A DNA stretch of 64,000 bases from Chlorops oryzae (Eukaryota; Arthropoda; Insecta; Diptera; Chloropidae). Position numbers and translations under genes: made by a program. The notes under the pieces are model-generated. The model did not search any database. It worked only from the letters and a program-made list of their open reading frames with translations, and was not told the DNA's origin. How positions within the stretch are numbered: the first letter of the stretch is position 1; the number at the start of each line of letters is the position of its first letter. This document shows positions 25,001 to 37,000 of this stretch, one piece after another. Location: assembly GCA_020466095.1 (NCBI GenBank), contig CM035807.1, positions 107,753,406 through 107,817,405 of the forward strand. The letters are read 5' to 3'.

Positions 25001-28000
25001 CTAACATTCCCTTTCAGGAACTCTGGCATGGCTCACTCACATGGGCTTCGTGGAAGATTTTGCTTCTTTTGGTCGCGTTCATTGTATGCCCACCAGTCTG
25101 GATTGGTTTCACCTTTCCCATGGGTCATAAGTTCAACAAAGTGCCCATTATCAAATTTATGTCCTACCTCACATCCCATATATATCTGATGATACATCTG
25201 AGCATTGTTGGCATAACGCCACTTTATCCAGTACTGCGTCTCAGCTTGATCCCTTACTGGTACGAAATTGGCCTACTCATTTGGTTGAGCGGGCTACTTT
25301 TGTTCGAGTTGACAAATCCATCTGACAAATCCGGATTGGGATCAATTAAGATACTTGTACTGCTGCTGGGCATGGCCGGTGTCGGCGTTCACGTTTCGGC
25401 AATGGCTTTCGTCTCGAAGGAATATTGGCCAACGTTGATCTATTGTCGGAATCAATGTTTTGCTTTGGCTTTTCTCCTCGCTTGTGTACAGATTCTCGAT
25501 TTCCTTTCGTTTCATCATCTGTTCGGCCCGTGGGCCATTATCATCGGCGATTTGCTTAAGGATCTTGCACGCTTCTTGGCCGTCTTGGCCATATTCGTTT
25601 TTGGCTTCTCGATGCATATTGTTGCGCTAAATCAATCGTTTTCCAACTTTACACCCGAGGATCTTCGAAGCTTCGAGAAGAAGAATCGAAATCGCGGCTA
25701 TTTTCATGACGGTAAGTTGAAGTCCCTTCACATTCGATATTGATATTGTGTGCGTAATTATTTTCTTTTAGAATTATCCTCTGTTTCCGTTGTGCGAGTC
25801 TTCTTCGGGCTCGTTTTTATTCAATTTTTCCAATTTTTTTTTTTGAAATTTATTCTTTTTTTTATTGTTTATCTTGATAAGTATCTGTGTGGAGATGATT
25901 CAAATGAATCGATTAAGAAATTTAATTGAATAATTCTATTAAGATTATTTTGCATGCCGAACAATTACAGACCACATTCAACTGAAATAGATGTCCTCGC
26001 TTTAGATTCTCGAATATTTCAATTCTAATCCATGTAATATATCTTAATGCCTTCATGTACAGATGAAATGCCTACTCCCCGACCTCCACTCCCCGCTGCC
26101 GAACGTTACATCGATAGTCGAAGTTTATATAGCGAATTTCGTCGAAAGCATAAAGACGACAGTAAGTGTGTGTGTGTCCTTAATGCATTGTGTGTGTTGT
26201 TATCCTAGTCGAAGTCTCTTTGCGAATTGCCTTCAATGTCTCGCTCGTTTTATTCTCACATTGCAGTCTGGCAACGCTGTCACGTGCAGCGTTCGCCGTT
26301 TTGATGTTCACTTTCGTGTGGCATGACATTTTTCAATGGACCAAACCATTTTGGTTTCGTTTCGATACAAAAGCATCCTTGATGTTGTGGATAAGTGTAT
26401 TTCGTTTGGTTTCGTTTCGTTTGCGATAAAGTTTTTTTGGTGTTTTTTTCTTTTATTTTTTTTATTTTTCTTTAAGCTTCTTTCTGCTATGGAATGCAGC
26501 ATGAATTTTTATTTCCAATGTTTTGTGCAGTCTATTATTTTATTAAATTATAATTATTTATTTTTAGTTTCAGCACATCCTTAAGGTATACAAATTAATT
26601 GTGCAGTGTATTTTTTGTTCGATAAGGTAAGATTTCATTAGTGAAACTGCTTAGAGTTGTAGTTCGTTTTCTTAATGTCCTTGTGTTCCATGCAGCCAAT
26701 TAGATAAATAATTTATTTTAAAAAAGATTCATTCAAATAGATCAAGTTTAAGTGTTGGAAAATTATTCTCAAAAACGTATTCTTTTTAGGGCATAAAACG
26801 GACGGCCTCTGTACCGTAGTTGGTTGAGATGCCAACCTACGAAGCGAGAGGCTCTGGGTTCAACTCCCAGCTAAGGTCGTGGATGTTTTTATCGTTTTCT
26901 TTTTGTTTATGATTTTTCATTGTTTTCCCATTTTTCGTGGTATCACAACGGGCCCATTTGGTACCTAAGTGCGGCACCGTCAATGGTGGCAGCCGCAATA
27001 CCCTTACCCAACCTAGGGCATAAAATAGAAAATACATTTTTTTTCCTTAGATTTGGAATGATGATCAAAAAAGAAAATGTTTGAGTTCTTCGAAAACTTA
27101 AGGCTCTTTTTTTGTATAAAAGCTTCAACAGGACTTGCTTAAAATTATTGCTCATAAGGTAGATAAGGAGGGGATTTCAAGGGCCTTCGTTCTACCTTTC
27201 CGAAAGGGTCTGGCGGGTTGCGGCATCATGAAAGGAATTTTTAAATTTTGTTGATTTTTCGATAGGTGCCATCTAAAAACACTGTGGAGACTACTTTTGA
27301 GATTTTAATTTTGAACGGTCCTTGAAATATCCTTGAAAATCCATTTTTAATAAGCCTTTTTTCAAAATTTTATATCTCAAAAACTAATTAAGATAAGAAG
27401 AAAAACAAACGTTGGCCGATTGCTTATATAACAGGAAATCAAAAAAAAATTTTTTTAATTTTACACTGAGGAAAAATTTTTCCACAAAACTAAAAAGAGA
27501 ATTTTAACAATTTTTTTCAGTGTATTCCCAGTTTAACGCCACTCTAAAAATTTTTTTTAAAAGATACCTCTAAGTATTTGCTTTGCCTCCAAGGGTCTGG
27601 CGTCCATTAACACTAGTTTACAAAGACCTAATTTTTATTTTTTCTGAAAGCGTTTTTTATTTTAGTAGTATTTTAAGTAGGCTCCTCACCTAAAAAAATG
27701 AGATATTAATTCCTATTTATGCATAAATAAAAATAATTTCATAGCTGAGCGAATAAAGGCGATGAAATGAATGAAAATAAGAAATTGAAGCTTTAAAGTA
27801 TGCAACGAATTTTTGTAATTTTCATAGCCGTTTTTTTTTTTACTGTCTCACAAATAAAATTATAGTTTTGCCATTTATGGATAGATTTGAAGGACTAGTA
27901 CGTCATTCGATTGGGAAGAGAACCAACTTTAAATAAAAAATTCAATAAAAAATTCTTCTGGTTGAGATCGATTTTTAGATGCCCATAAACGAAAGGTCCG

Positions 28001-31000
28001 ATGAATTTTTTTCTAAAAAATATGTGTTTTTTTTAGGTTTAGAGGTCTGCAGAATCTTTTTTTCTTGACCGATCTTAGAATTATTTAACAAAAATTTATA
28101 GAAGGGTTAATTTTCTTTAAGGATCTTGCCGACTCAGGAAGGCAATCGGCCCAATGAAAGGTTTAATTTTAATTTTGATAAAAATTTTTTTAGTTAAAGG
28201 TCATACTCAGATGTATTTTTTAGAAGTAGCGAGAAAATGGCGCGAAAACGGTAATACACTGAAATTTTTTTTTTAATTTTTATTTTCTTTGTTGTGAAAG
28301 TTTTTTTTCAGTGTAAAATTAAAAAAATTTTTTTTTAAATTTTCCGTTTTATAAGCTATCAGCGGCCATTTGTTTCATCTTTTTATTTTAATTCGTTTTT
28401 GAGATATAAATTTTTGAAAAAGGGCTTAATAAAAAGGGTTTTGTAAGGATATTTCAAGGACACTGCGAAATAGAAACCTTAAAATCGGTTCCTACTGTGT
28501 GTTAAAGTAGTATCTATTCAAAAATCAACAAACCCTTAAAATCCCTTTCATTGGGCCGCAGTCGGCAAGACCCTTTGAGGAATAATTTGTTCAAATCTCG
28601 CTCTTTTTCATGGCTTTTTGTGTATAATTAGGAAGAAGTGGCAGCTCAGAATGTCATTGATTTCTCTTATACCCGATCTGTTCAAAATGAAAAAATCTTT
28701 CCATTTCTTCGCTGAACATTCGAACAATAATCTACGTCCCAAAGAAGCTTTAAAAAATCAAATAAAATTCGAGTGGTACCAGATATGCAAGGTATTTCAC
28801 ATAATTTTTGAGAAATTATTTTAATTGAAATTTATTTTAAATTTTAAATTATTTTTTTTGGTGTATTTTCATTTATTGAAGCATGTTGATGTTAGCCAGT
28901 CATGACAAAATAAATATAATCCACAATCGATAAAAATTGCAAAATCAAAAAAAAAAATTATTTATAATTACGAAAAGTCCCTAGCTTCAATTGCTTGCCA
29001 CAAAACACAGTTCTTCGCACCTTCGTGTTCGCGAAACGCGTTGCTTTCTCCTAAATGTGACACACCCCACAAAAAAAAAAAAAAAAAAAAAAAAAATTAT
29101 AATTATTTAAATAAAATATGATATAAGAAAATTGTTTCACGCTCCAAGCCACAAGCGTCACAATAACATCAGCGAAGCTACAGCAAAAAGTTCCTTTTCA
29201 ATTTTCTAAATTCATGATATTAAAACAAAAAACAAAAAACCTTTCCATACAACAACGAAAAAAAAAAAAAAAAAAAAACCTTCAAATTACCCGAACTCCA
29301 TAAAAAATCGAACTCAGGACCCATGACACCATTTTTGGCCTTTGAGCGTCTATTCTTCGCTGTTTTCGGACAAACTACGACTGTGGATATAAATCCGATG
29401 CGCCACCTCAGGCCCGAGTGGACCGAGGTCCTATTTAAAATTGTCTTCGGCATCTATTTGCTTGTGTCTGTGGTTGTTCTAATAAATCTGCTTATTGCCA
29501 TGATGTCGGATACTTATCAAAGGATACAGGTTCGTATGGCATGAAAAACTAATCGTACGTGTTTTTTCTCTTTCTCTCTTCCGTTTCCGTTTTCGTTTTC
29601 GTTTCCGTTTCCGTTACCGTTTCGTTTCCGTTTTCCGTTTTTCTTTCAAAATGCAAAACAAACAAAAAACACCTTTACAAAATGGCTTCTTTGAAATGAA
29701 ATGTTGATTGATTTGAAATTTTTCGGTTAATTTATTTTGAAATTTTTTTTGGAAATTTTGCGTTGGACGCCACACCAACCCACCACCAACATGGGTGGGC
29801 GTCAATACGTTTTTATTTGTTCAACGGATACACGATTTCTTTTCATTTCATTTATCAATGTATGTGCACTGTGTGTGCAATGCGTCCTCGGACATTGAAT
29901 ACGCTTCAAATATATTCTCACAGTGCGCATGCATCCGATAAATTCATTTGAGTTACTTTTCTTCGCCGTGTTCGGTCAAACGACGACCGAACAGACACAA
30001 GTTGACAGAATACAAAATCTAGCCACGCCCACTCAGCCGTATTGGGTCGAATATCTATTCAAAATCGTTTTTGGCATTTATATGTTGGTATCGGTGGTGG
30101 TGCTCATTAATTTGCTGATTGCTATGATGTCAGATACCTATCAAAGGATTCAGGTAGTATTCAACAAAATACAACAAAAATTTAGCAAAACGTAGAAATA
30201 GTCCTTAGGCCAAAAAATTCATTCTATCTAATCCATATATAATTTCTATTTAATTCAATGATGTTTACCAGCGATAGATACATACATATATACATACATA
30301 CATACATATATATACTTATTTATACAATATAAATACATTTTTTTTTCTAATTTCTTGGTATGACTTTGAGTTGTATAAGTCCATCAACTGTTTTCCAGAC
30401 TTGTAACTTTAGACAAAATGTCCTCATATCTTAAGGATACAATTATTTCAAGTTGTATCTACAAGATGCAGAAAGACCTTAGTGTGTTCAAAAGCTTAAT
30501 ATGTGTTGCGTTTAGCTATAGAAACGCTTTTTTATAATAGACTAGAACTTGCTACAGTATCGAGAAGAGTTCAAATGGCTCCAAAGCGGTTAAAAATGCT
30601 TTAAAAAAAAAAAGTAAAATTTTGCATGATCATTTCTTTTCCTTTTTGGTTAAAAACCAAAAAATGTTTCTTGCACGAAAATGTAGATATTCTTTTTTTT
30701 TTGCTCAAGATTCCAATGACATTTCAGCCTTAAGAACTCAGAAGGAAATTTATGGAATAGAAAAAGCTCTTAGTTCCATAAGTTTCATTCGAAAAATGTG
30801 CCCTGAAAAGTGTTTCGGTCAGTTAAATATGAATAGAAATTAATAAAATATGGTAAATTGTATTTATATTTAGATCTTTGTACAGGGCACTCTCACTTGA
30901 GCGAAAACCTACGGGATTGAAAAATATGTCCGTTAAACAGAGGTGTCTGCTCGAGAGGAAAAGATTTCAGAAATGAGAACACTGGAGCATGTCCGCTCAA

Positions 31001-34000
31001 AAGGTGTTCGCAAGCAGGGCGTATACTACCCAGCAGCCAAAATGGTGCTTACAGAAGCGATGAACCGCAACACACTACTTGTGCGGTAATGCACACGATC
31101 TCATATACAATCCTAGTATACTTTTGTTCGAGTGAACGCCTACCAGCGTCACATAAAAGTATTATTTTAGTTATAATCTTTCTATAGTTGCATCAAAAAA
31201 TTTTGATAAAATGTTTATTGCCTTGGGAGCTATAGGCGATACAAAATAAAATATGATAAAAAAACACGTCAAATTTTAAGAATTTTTGCAATTTCCGCCT
31301 ACTAGATAGAGTTTTTCCGGGTCGGTTCGTACTACAACTATTGAAAATGAGCTCAGAGCTATAAACTGCGATAGATAGGAAATTAAAATATTGAACGGAT
31401 TACGAGATATAGCCATAAGTAAGTGAGAAATTTAATTCTCGGCCCCAATTTTTGAAGTCTATTTTTAAAAAAAGTAGAAGTGACTTGACAAAACTGAGTA
31501 TGAGGCGTTGTTATACTCACCGAGCACTTTCAAAAACATTCGTCAAATTTTTGTTTACAAATCGTGTCGCACTGTGTAATCGAGGTTGTGTGGTGTTCAT
31601 CCGGCACGCTGCCTACAATCTCGTATACTTTGTAAGTTACTGGTAGGCATTCGCTTACAATCTCGTATACATTGTAATCTATTGGTAGGTTGGTCGCCTA
31701 CAGTCTCGTTTACTTTGTAGACCGCGGTGGGCACTACTGTTGGCCCCTGGGTATATTTTTTCGTTTGGATTAAAAGCCTTTTTCCGTGATAAAAAGAAAA
31801 AACCATCCATATTTATGAGCCCAATCAATGGGATATCAAGGAGAATTCATCGAAAGTAGTGTTTAATAATATTGACGATAGATGTGGAACGGTGATTGAA
31901 ACACTTTCTTCTTAAAGTTAAAATGTAATTGGAATCTATTATATTAAAATATTCATTTAAGGCATTGTTCTGTTCCAGAAACAGAAGCTTTCGAATGAAA
32001 CATTTATATGAACTAAAAATTTAAGAAATCATAATGAAAACCAATTTTCTAACATTTTCTTTTCATGCGGCATCAAAAAAAAAAAAAAACAACAAAAATA
32101 TTTCATAAAATAAATCATTTCACTTTCAAAAAATGTCACAAACCTCATCAAAAAAAATCACATCAATCAATCACAATATGTAGGCCCAATCCGACATCGA
32201 ATGGAAATTCGGCCTGTCCAAGCTTATACGTAATATGCATCGCACGACCACAGCTCCATCGCCGCTTAATTTAGTTACCACATGGTTTATGTGGATCGTC
32301 GAGAAGGTCAAGGTAAAATATCAAGTGTGTATAACAGCTGCTCCTATCAAGTTCTAAAAAAGATCAAAGACTTTGCGAACTAGATCTTACCGCAAACCCT
32401 AGTTGACCTTTTCCCCAATTCATTTAAAGCAAAATGGCAACAAAGAAAAAAAACTAACAAAAAATGCTTTTGCACCAAAAAAACAATTATTATTTGCCAG
32501 ATGAATCCTTTAGCTTCTTTTTTCAGTTTAAGCTTAATTTTCCTTATCACTTAGTCTTCTCGATGACATCGAGAGAAGCTTCAAATGTTGCCGTAGCAAA
32601 TTTCTCTGTGTGTGCACATATTTCTGATCGAATTGCACTGAACGAATTGTTCACGTTTTCGTGTCCACTCGCTCATTTGAACTCATTATTGTGTTTGTTG
32701 TCTGCCTTGCCTTGTCTCGTGTCCTGTTTCGTCCTGGCTTTTGCATCGCATCAATATGCGCCTTATGCAGGCACGCATGAAGAAGAAGAAGCGTCCAAGT
32801 CTGGTACAGATGATGGGAATACGTCAGGCCAGTCCACGTACAAAAGCGGGTGCCAAATGGCTATCAAAAATCAAAAAAGGTAAGACTCATTGGGCCGCAC
32901 TAGATAGCATAAACGACGATGCCCATTATGAATATGTGGTCTATGTTCGAATAATGAATGCTTCAGATGTTAATATATGTATGTATAAATTTTTTGAAAC
33001 AACAGATTCGGTCGCTCTGTCTGCGGTACATTTGTCGCCATTGGGATCGCAGACGAGCTTCTCTCAGGCAGCTCAAAATCGAATTGAAAACGTCGCCGAT
33101 TGGGAGGCGATCGGCCGGAAATATCGTGCTTTGGTTGGCGACGAAGAGGGCGGTTCGATGAAGGACTCGGACGCTGAAAGCGGCTCCGGCGAAGGTGGTC
33201 TTCCACCGCCCGCACAGGTGGGAAATAATATAGCAAGATTACAACTTCAACAGCAACAACAACCAGAACTACCACATGTGTAAAAAGTTTCATTCCATTA
33301 TGCTTCAAGTAGTTTGCATGCTGTCCTAGGCGTCTCGTACAAAAAAAAAAATCAACGCATCATATACATATATACATTTATATGAATATATGTATTTTAT
33401 AGTCAATAACTATTCTTCTAACTAGTCTTTTGATATTGCAGGTTTAAAGATGTCCTCCGAACTGAACTCACAGTTTTGTCTTTCAGTTCGACCAAATCGA
33501 ATAGTTAGAGAAACAATTTTTTTTTTTCAGATTTAGTAACGAATTTTTTTATGTGTGTAAAATTTTGAATTAGTATATCATAAAGTCGTTAGAGTAACGA
33601 CGGAATTTTGGTAGCAGCATATAATTAATTCAGGAGAATTTTGAATGGCAGTAGGGACTGAAAAATCCATCTGGTGACTTGAAATTTCTATCGAATTCCA
33701 CTGTAATATTAAGTATTTTGAAAAAATTTAGCTGCGATTAGAATTAATTTTTTTTACATATATATACATATTATATTATATATATGACACACAACAAAAT
33801 GAAGTTTTCCATCGTTGAGTAAGCGGAGAAGAGTCTCTTTTTTTTTCTTTGTACCATAAAAAGAATATGTTTCTCCAATCGATTGTAAAATATTTGAGAT
33901 TAAGTCCATTAGGAAATTGAATTTTATTTGAAATTATCTAATGTAATCGAATAAATAAGATAGATTCCATAAGAAAATAGTTCTCTTTTATGTCGGTGTA

Positions 34001-37000
34001 TAGCTTTTGCAAATAAATGAATTCCTAGCTCTTTGAATGTAAGATCGAAATTTGTAATAAAAACTTTCGTTTTTATACATGAATTTTTTAAACATTATAT
34101 ATATTAATAAGAAGAATTCTTCTTATAGGCGTTTACTTTGTGTAAGTATGAAAGATCTTATCCGAAGTTAATTCAATGGGGGAGCATAAGTATGATTCGG
34201 TGCCGGCTGTATTGAATAGTTTAATAGGAAAAAAGTTGTCTTACAAATTAGTTAAAATTTATACTATTTTCGATCAGCTCTGCATATATTCTGTTAAAAT
34301 TCCTTCCTGCAGTGACGGCAGTGTTGATTTCAAAATTTCCTATAATACTGATCTGTCAAGTAATTAAGAAGCCTTGAGTTATCAGGGTTGCCTGCGTCTT
34401 TTCGGCTTTACCTCGCGAAAGAAATGGATATGTTAAATTTTTTTTTCATAGTAAATGAAAAACACTTGATCGCAGGTATACCCGAGAAGTATGCAACATT
34501 TTTTTATATTTGCTATTTTTAAGAATGTTGCAGACGGCTTTGCGTATTGAAACTTAACATACTTAATCTTGTCATAAAATCCTATTTTTGTGTATTTTGC
34601 GTAAATTGTAACACTTCTGGAACAATAACAAATGATAATAAAAATTATCGTTCCACGGGAGCATATATTGGTTTTAGCAATATTGCTTGAAAAGTATTTT
34701 TGTAATATTCTTTCAACGATTTTCTATATGTGGGCTTTTGAATAAACATTCTACCTTTAGAATTGTCTTAGATATGATTTTTTTATAAATTGCTCAAAAT
34801 ATAAAAAAATATTTTTTCAAGGATATTCAAGGACTATAGGAGATAGAGAGCCAAAACTCGGCGGAAATTAAATGTTTTGCATTAACCTAAACAGCAAAAT
34901 TTTTTTTTCTAAATAGGCTTCGGGAGCCAAATCACTATGCTTATAGTGCTTTAGCCTTTTCGGTATATTTTAAAGAATTTAGAAGATTAAAAATAATTGT
35001 CTCTGTCACAGTTCATGAGACTGTAGCGAAAAATCCACTAATATGCAAGTGTTGACTGCATATCTCAGTATAGACGCTCAATATTCAATATCACAAAGTT
35101 TCTTCAAACTCCATGCAAAAAAAAGAAACCAAAACCAGGTATCCGAGCTCTTTTGTGACGCAATTACGCAATATAACATTTCCTGACACCCTGAAGACGC
35201 AATTTTTATTTTTTGAATTTCTTTAAAATGCAAATGTGAAGCTTTTTTCGTATGAAAATTTTTCTTTCTAAATGAGCTGGGAAGCACTCATAAGCTCTGA
35301 AATACATTACTTCATTTACGTAATACTATAATCTAGCAGTACTGCTTGTACCGTTTCTGATTCCTTATACAAAAGTTAATTATTGACCGTTAAATCCCAT
35401 TTTCTGGGCGGGATGAGGTGCCGGAAGGCAAAGAAAAAATGAGCGTTTCTTGGTTGCACGTACTCGATCGATCGTTTTTTGCTCTCTTTCGTTTATCGAA
35501 TTTATCGATGGCGGCAAAAAAGTTTTTGTGCTTTAAAAATTTTTAAAAATTTTAATATGGGTAATTCACTAAAATTAGCGAAAATTATCGGTATCGTGGC
35601 ATCGTGGTAAAGTAGAAAAATTACAGTAAATAAATACATCCAAAAAGTTTTCCCACTTTTATTTTTTTTTTTTTTTTTTTTTGAAGTAGGAATTTCGAGT
35701 ACGTGTAAACGCAAATGCAACTCCATTAAAAATTAAAATAAGAATTGATAGTCCACAGTAGACTCGTGTAAAAGTCTAGTCAGTTGTTGACCGTCGATTC
35801 TCATTTTCAGAAAAAACGATAATATATCGTTATCGATAAGTTGAGCGTTGAAGCCATTATAAATAAGCCTTGGCATTAGTAATAAAATTCCTTCAATTAA
35901 CAGGTAGTGCTGTATTTATGTTTTTGCTAACAACCCTTAATCAGAGATACATAATTCATTTTGCCTCCCCCTGTGTGCAAGAGGAAAATGTCATAAAAGG
36001 CATACAGAACAAGAATTGACGATAAATTCTTTCGAGTAAGTGTAAAAGCGAATGCAACTGCAAAAGGGAATATCGATATGAATTGACGGTCAACAATTGA
36101 CTAGTGTAAAGACCGTCTTTCATTTGCATCCCCATAGAAATGTCGCTGCATCTATTAAAACAAAGTTTAGAAATTGTGGAAGAGGATTCCTCGAAGAAAC
36201 CAAGTACTACGAGGAAGCCTAAAGAAGCAAATCGAACTAAGGGCAAGCACAGAAAATGGGAAGACGTTTCACACCTTAAAAAGACTCTTAAACTAGCGGA
36301 TGTACAACAAGAAATCAAAGAAAAGCCAACAAAAGTCACAGGAGAACCTAAAAAGGCTAATGGCACTGTCAAAGAATACTCTTAAATCCAGCGATGCCGA
36401 AAAGGTAAATAGTACATATTCATTGGGGGAGTCATGAAAATCGATGGTTGTCGGTTTACGGACGATAGTTTTACGTGATATGGGAGATACGTTGTATGGG
36501 AGTAGCGTAGTATGGGAGTCATAAGTCATAAGAAAACATCGATGAAGAACATTAAACACTTGCAAGATGACGCGCTGAAACCCAAACAATCCAAACTCAA
36601 ACATCGCCGTTTTTGCGTGTTATGGAAATCGATTTCTCATATTTACGACCGGATTTAAATCAACCGCTTTGGCCATGTCGATTTGGTTGCCTTCTGTGAT
36701 TGGTAAAGAACCGTAATGCCCGTGCAGGCTGAAATACTTGAGATATGGACGAAACTTAAGCTGCATCCAAAGGTTCGAACGAATCGCTCACGTCTGTCAG
36801 AATACTGCGGCGTATCCTTTGAGCATTCTCTTCGATTCCATTTATCATTAAAAGGCTTATATCTCTGGCCAAGTAATTCAATTGAAAACAAGTCGATTTC
36901 GTGAATCCATTTCAAATAAATAACAACTTTCAAGTTCGACATTTTTCCCAAATTGAGATCATTTCCACGACACCCCTGATTTTTACCCGAAAAATTTATA

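Larger units (their letters stand above)
25712..29317 (+). other. nompC: nompC intron region before the pore exons
   Basis: 3.6 kb that holds the 99-nt cassette exon (26063-26161), a SINE with intact target duplication (26799-27013), one arm of the AAGGGTCTGGCGGG foldback family (27207-27590), a second foldback (28120-28575) and poly-A tracts (about 29071-29095 and 29260-29278). Confidence 0.75.

Noticed and set aside
26799..26880. A functional tRNA gene
   Set aside because: A- and B-box-like words are present but no cloverleaf acceptor pairing is seen, and the unit repeats elsewhere with target duplications, so it is a SINE.
28632..28794. Possible extra nompC exon between the cassette and pore exon 13a
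   Set aside because: It has an acceptor-like TTAG and donor-like GTATTT, but in the required phase it hits a stop, and the open frame (RMSLISLIPDLFK...) resembles nothing in the channel.
31614..31720. CRISPR array
   Set aside because: Only three diverged units with no unique spacers, in an animal intron; a plain tandem repeat.
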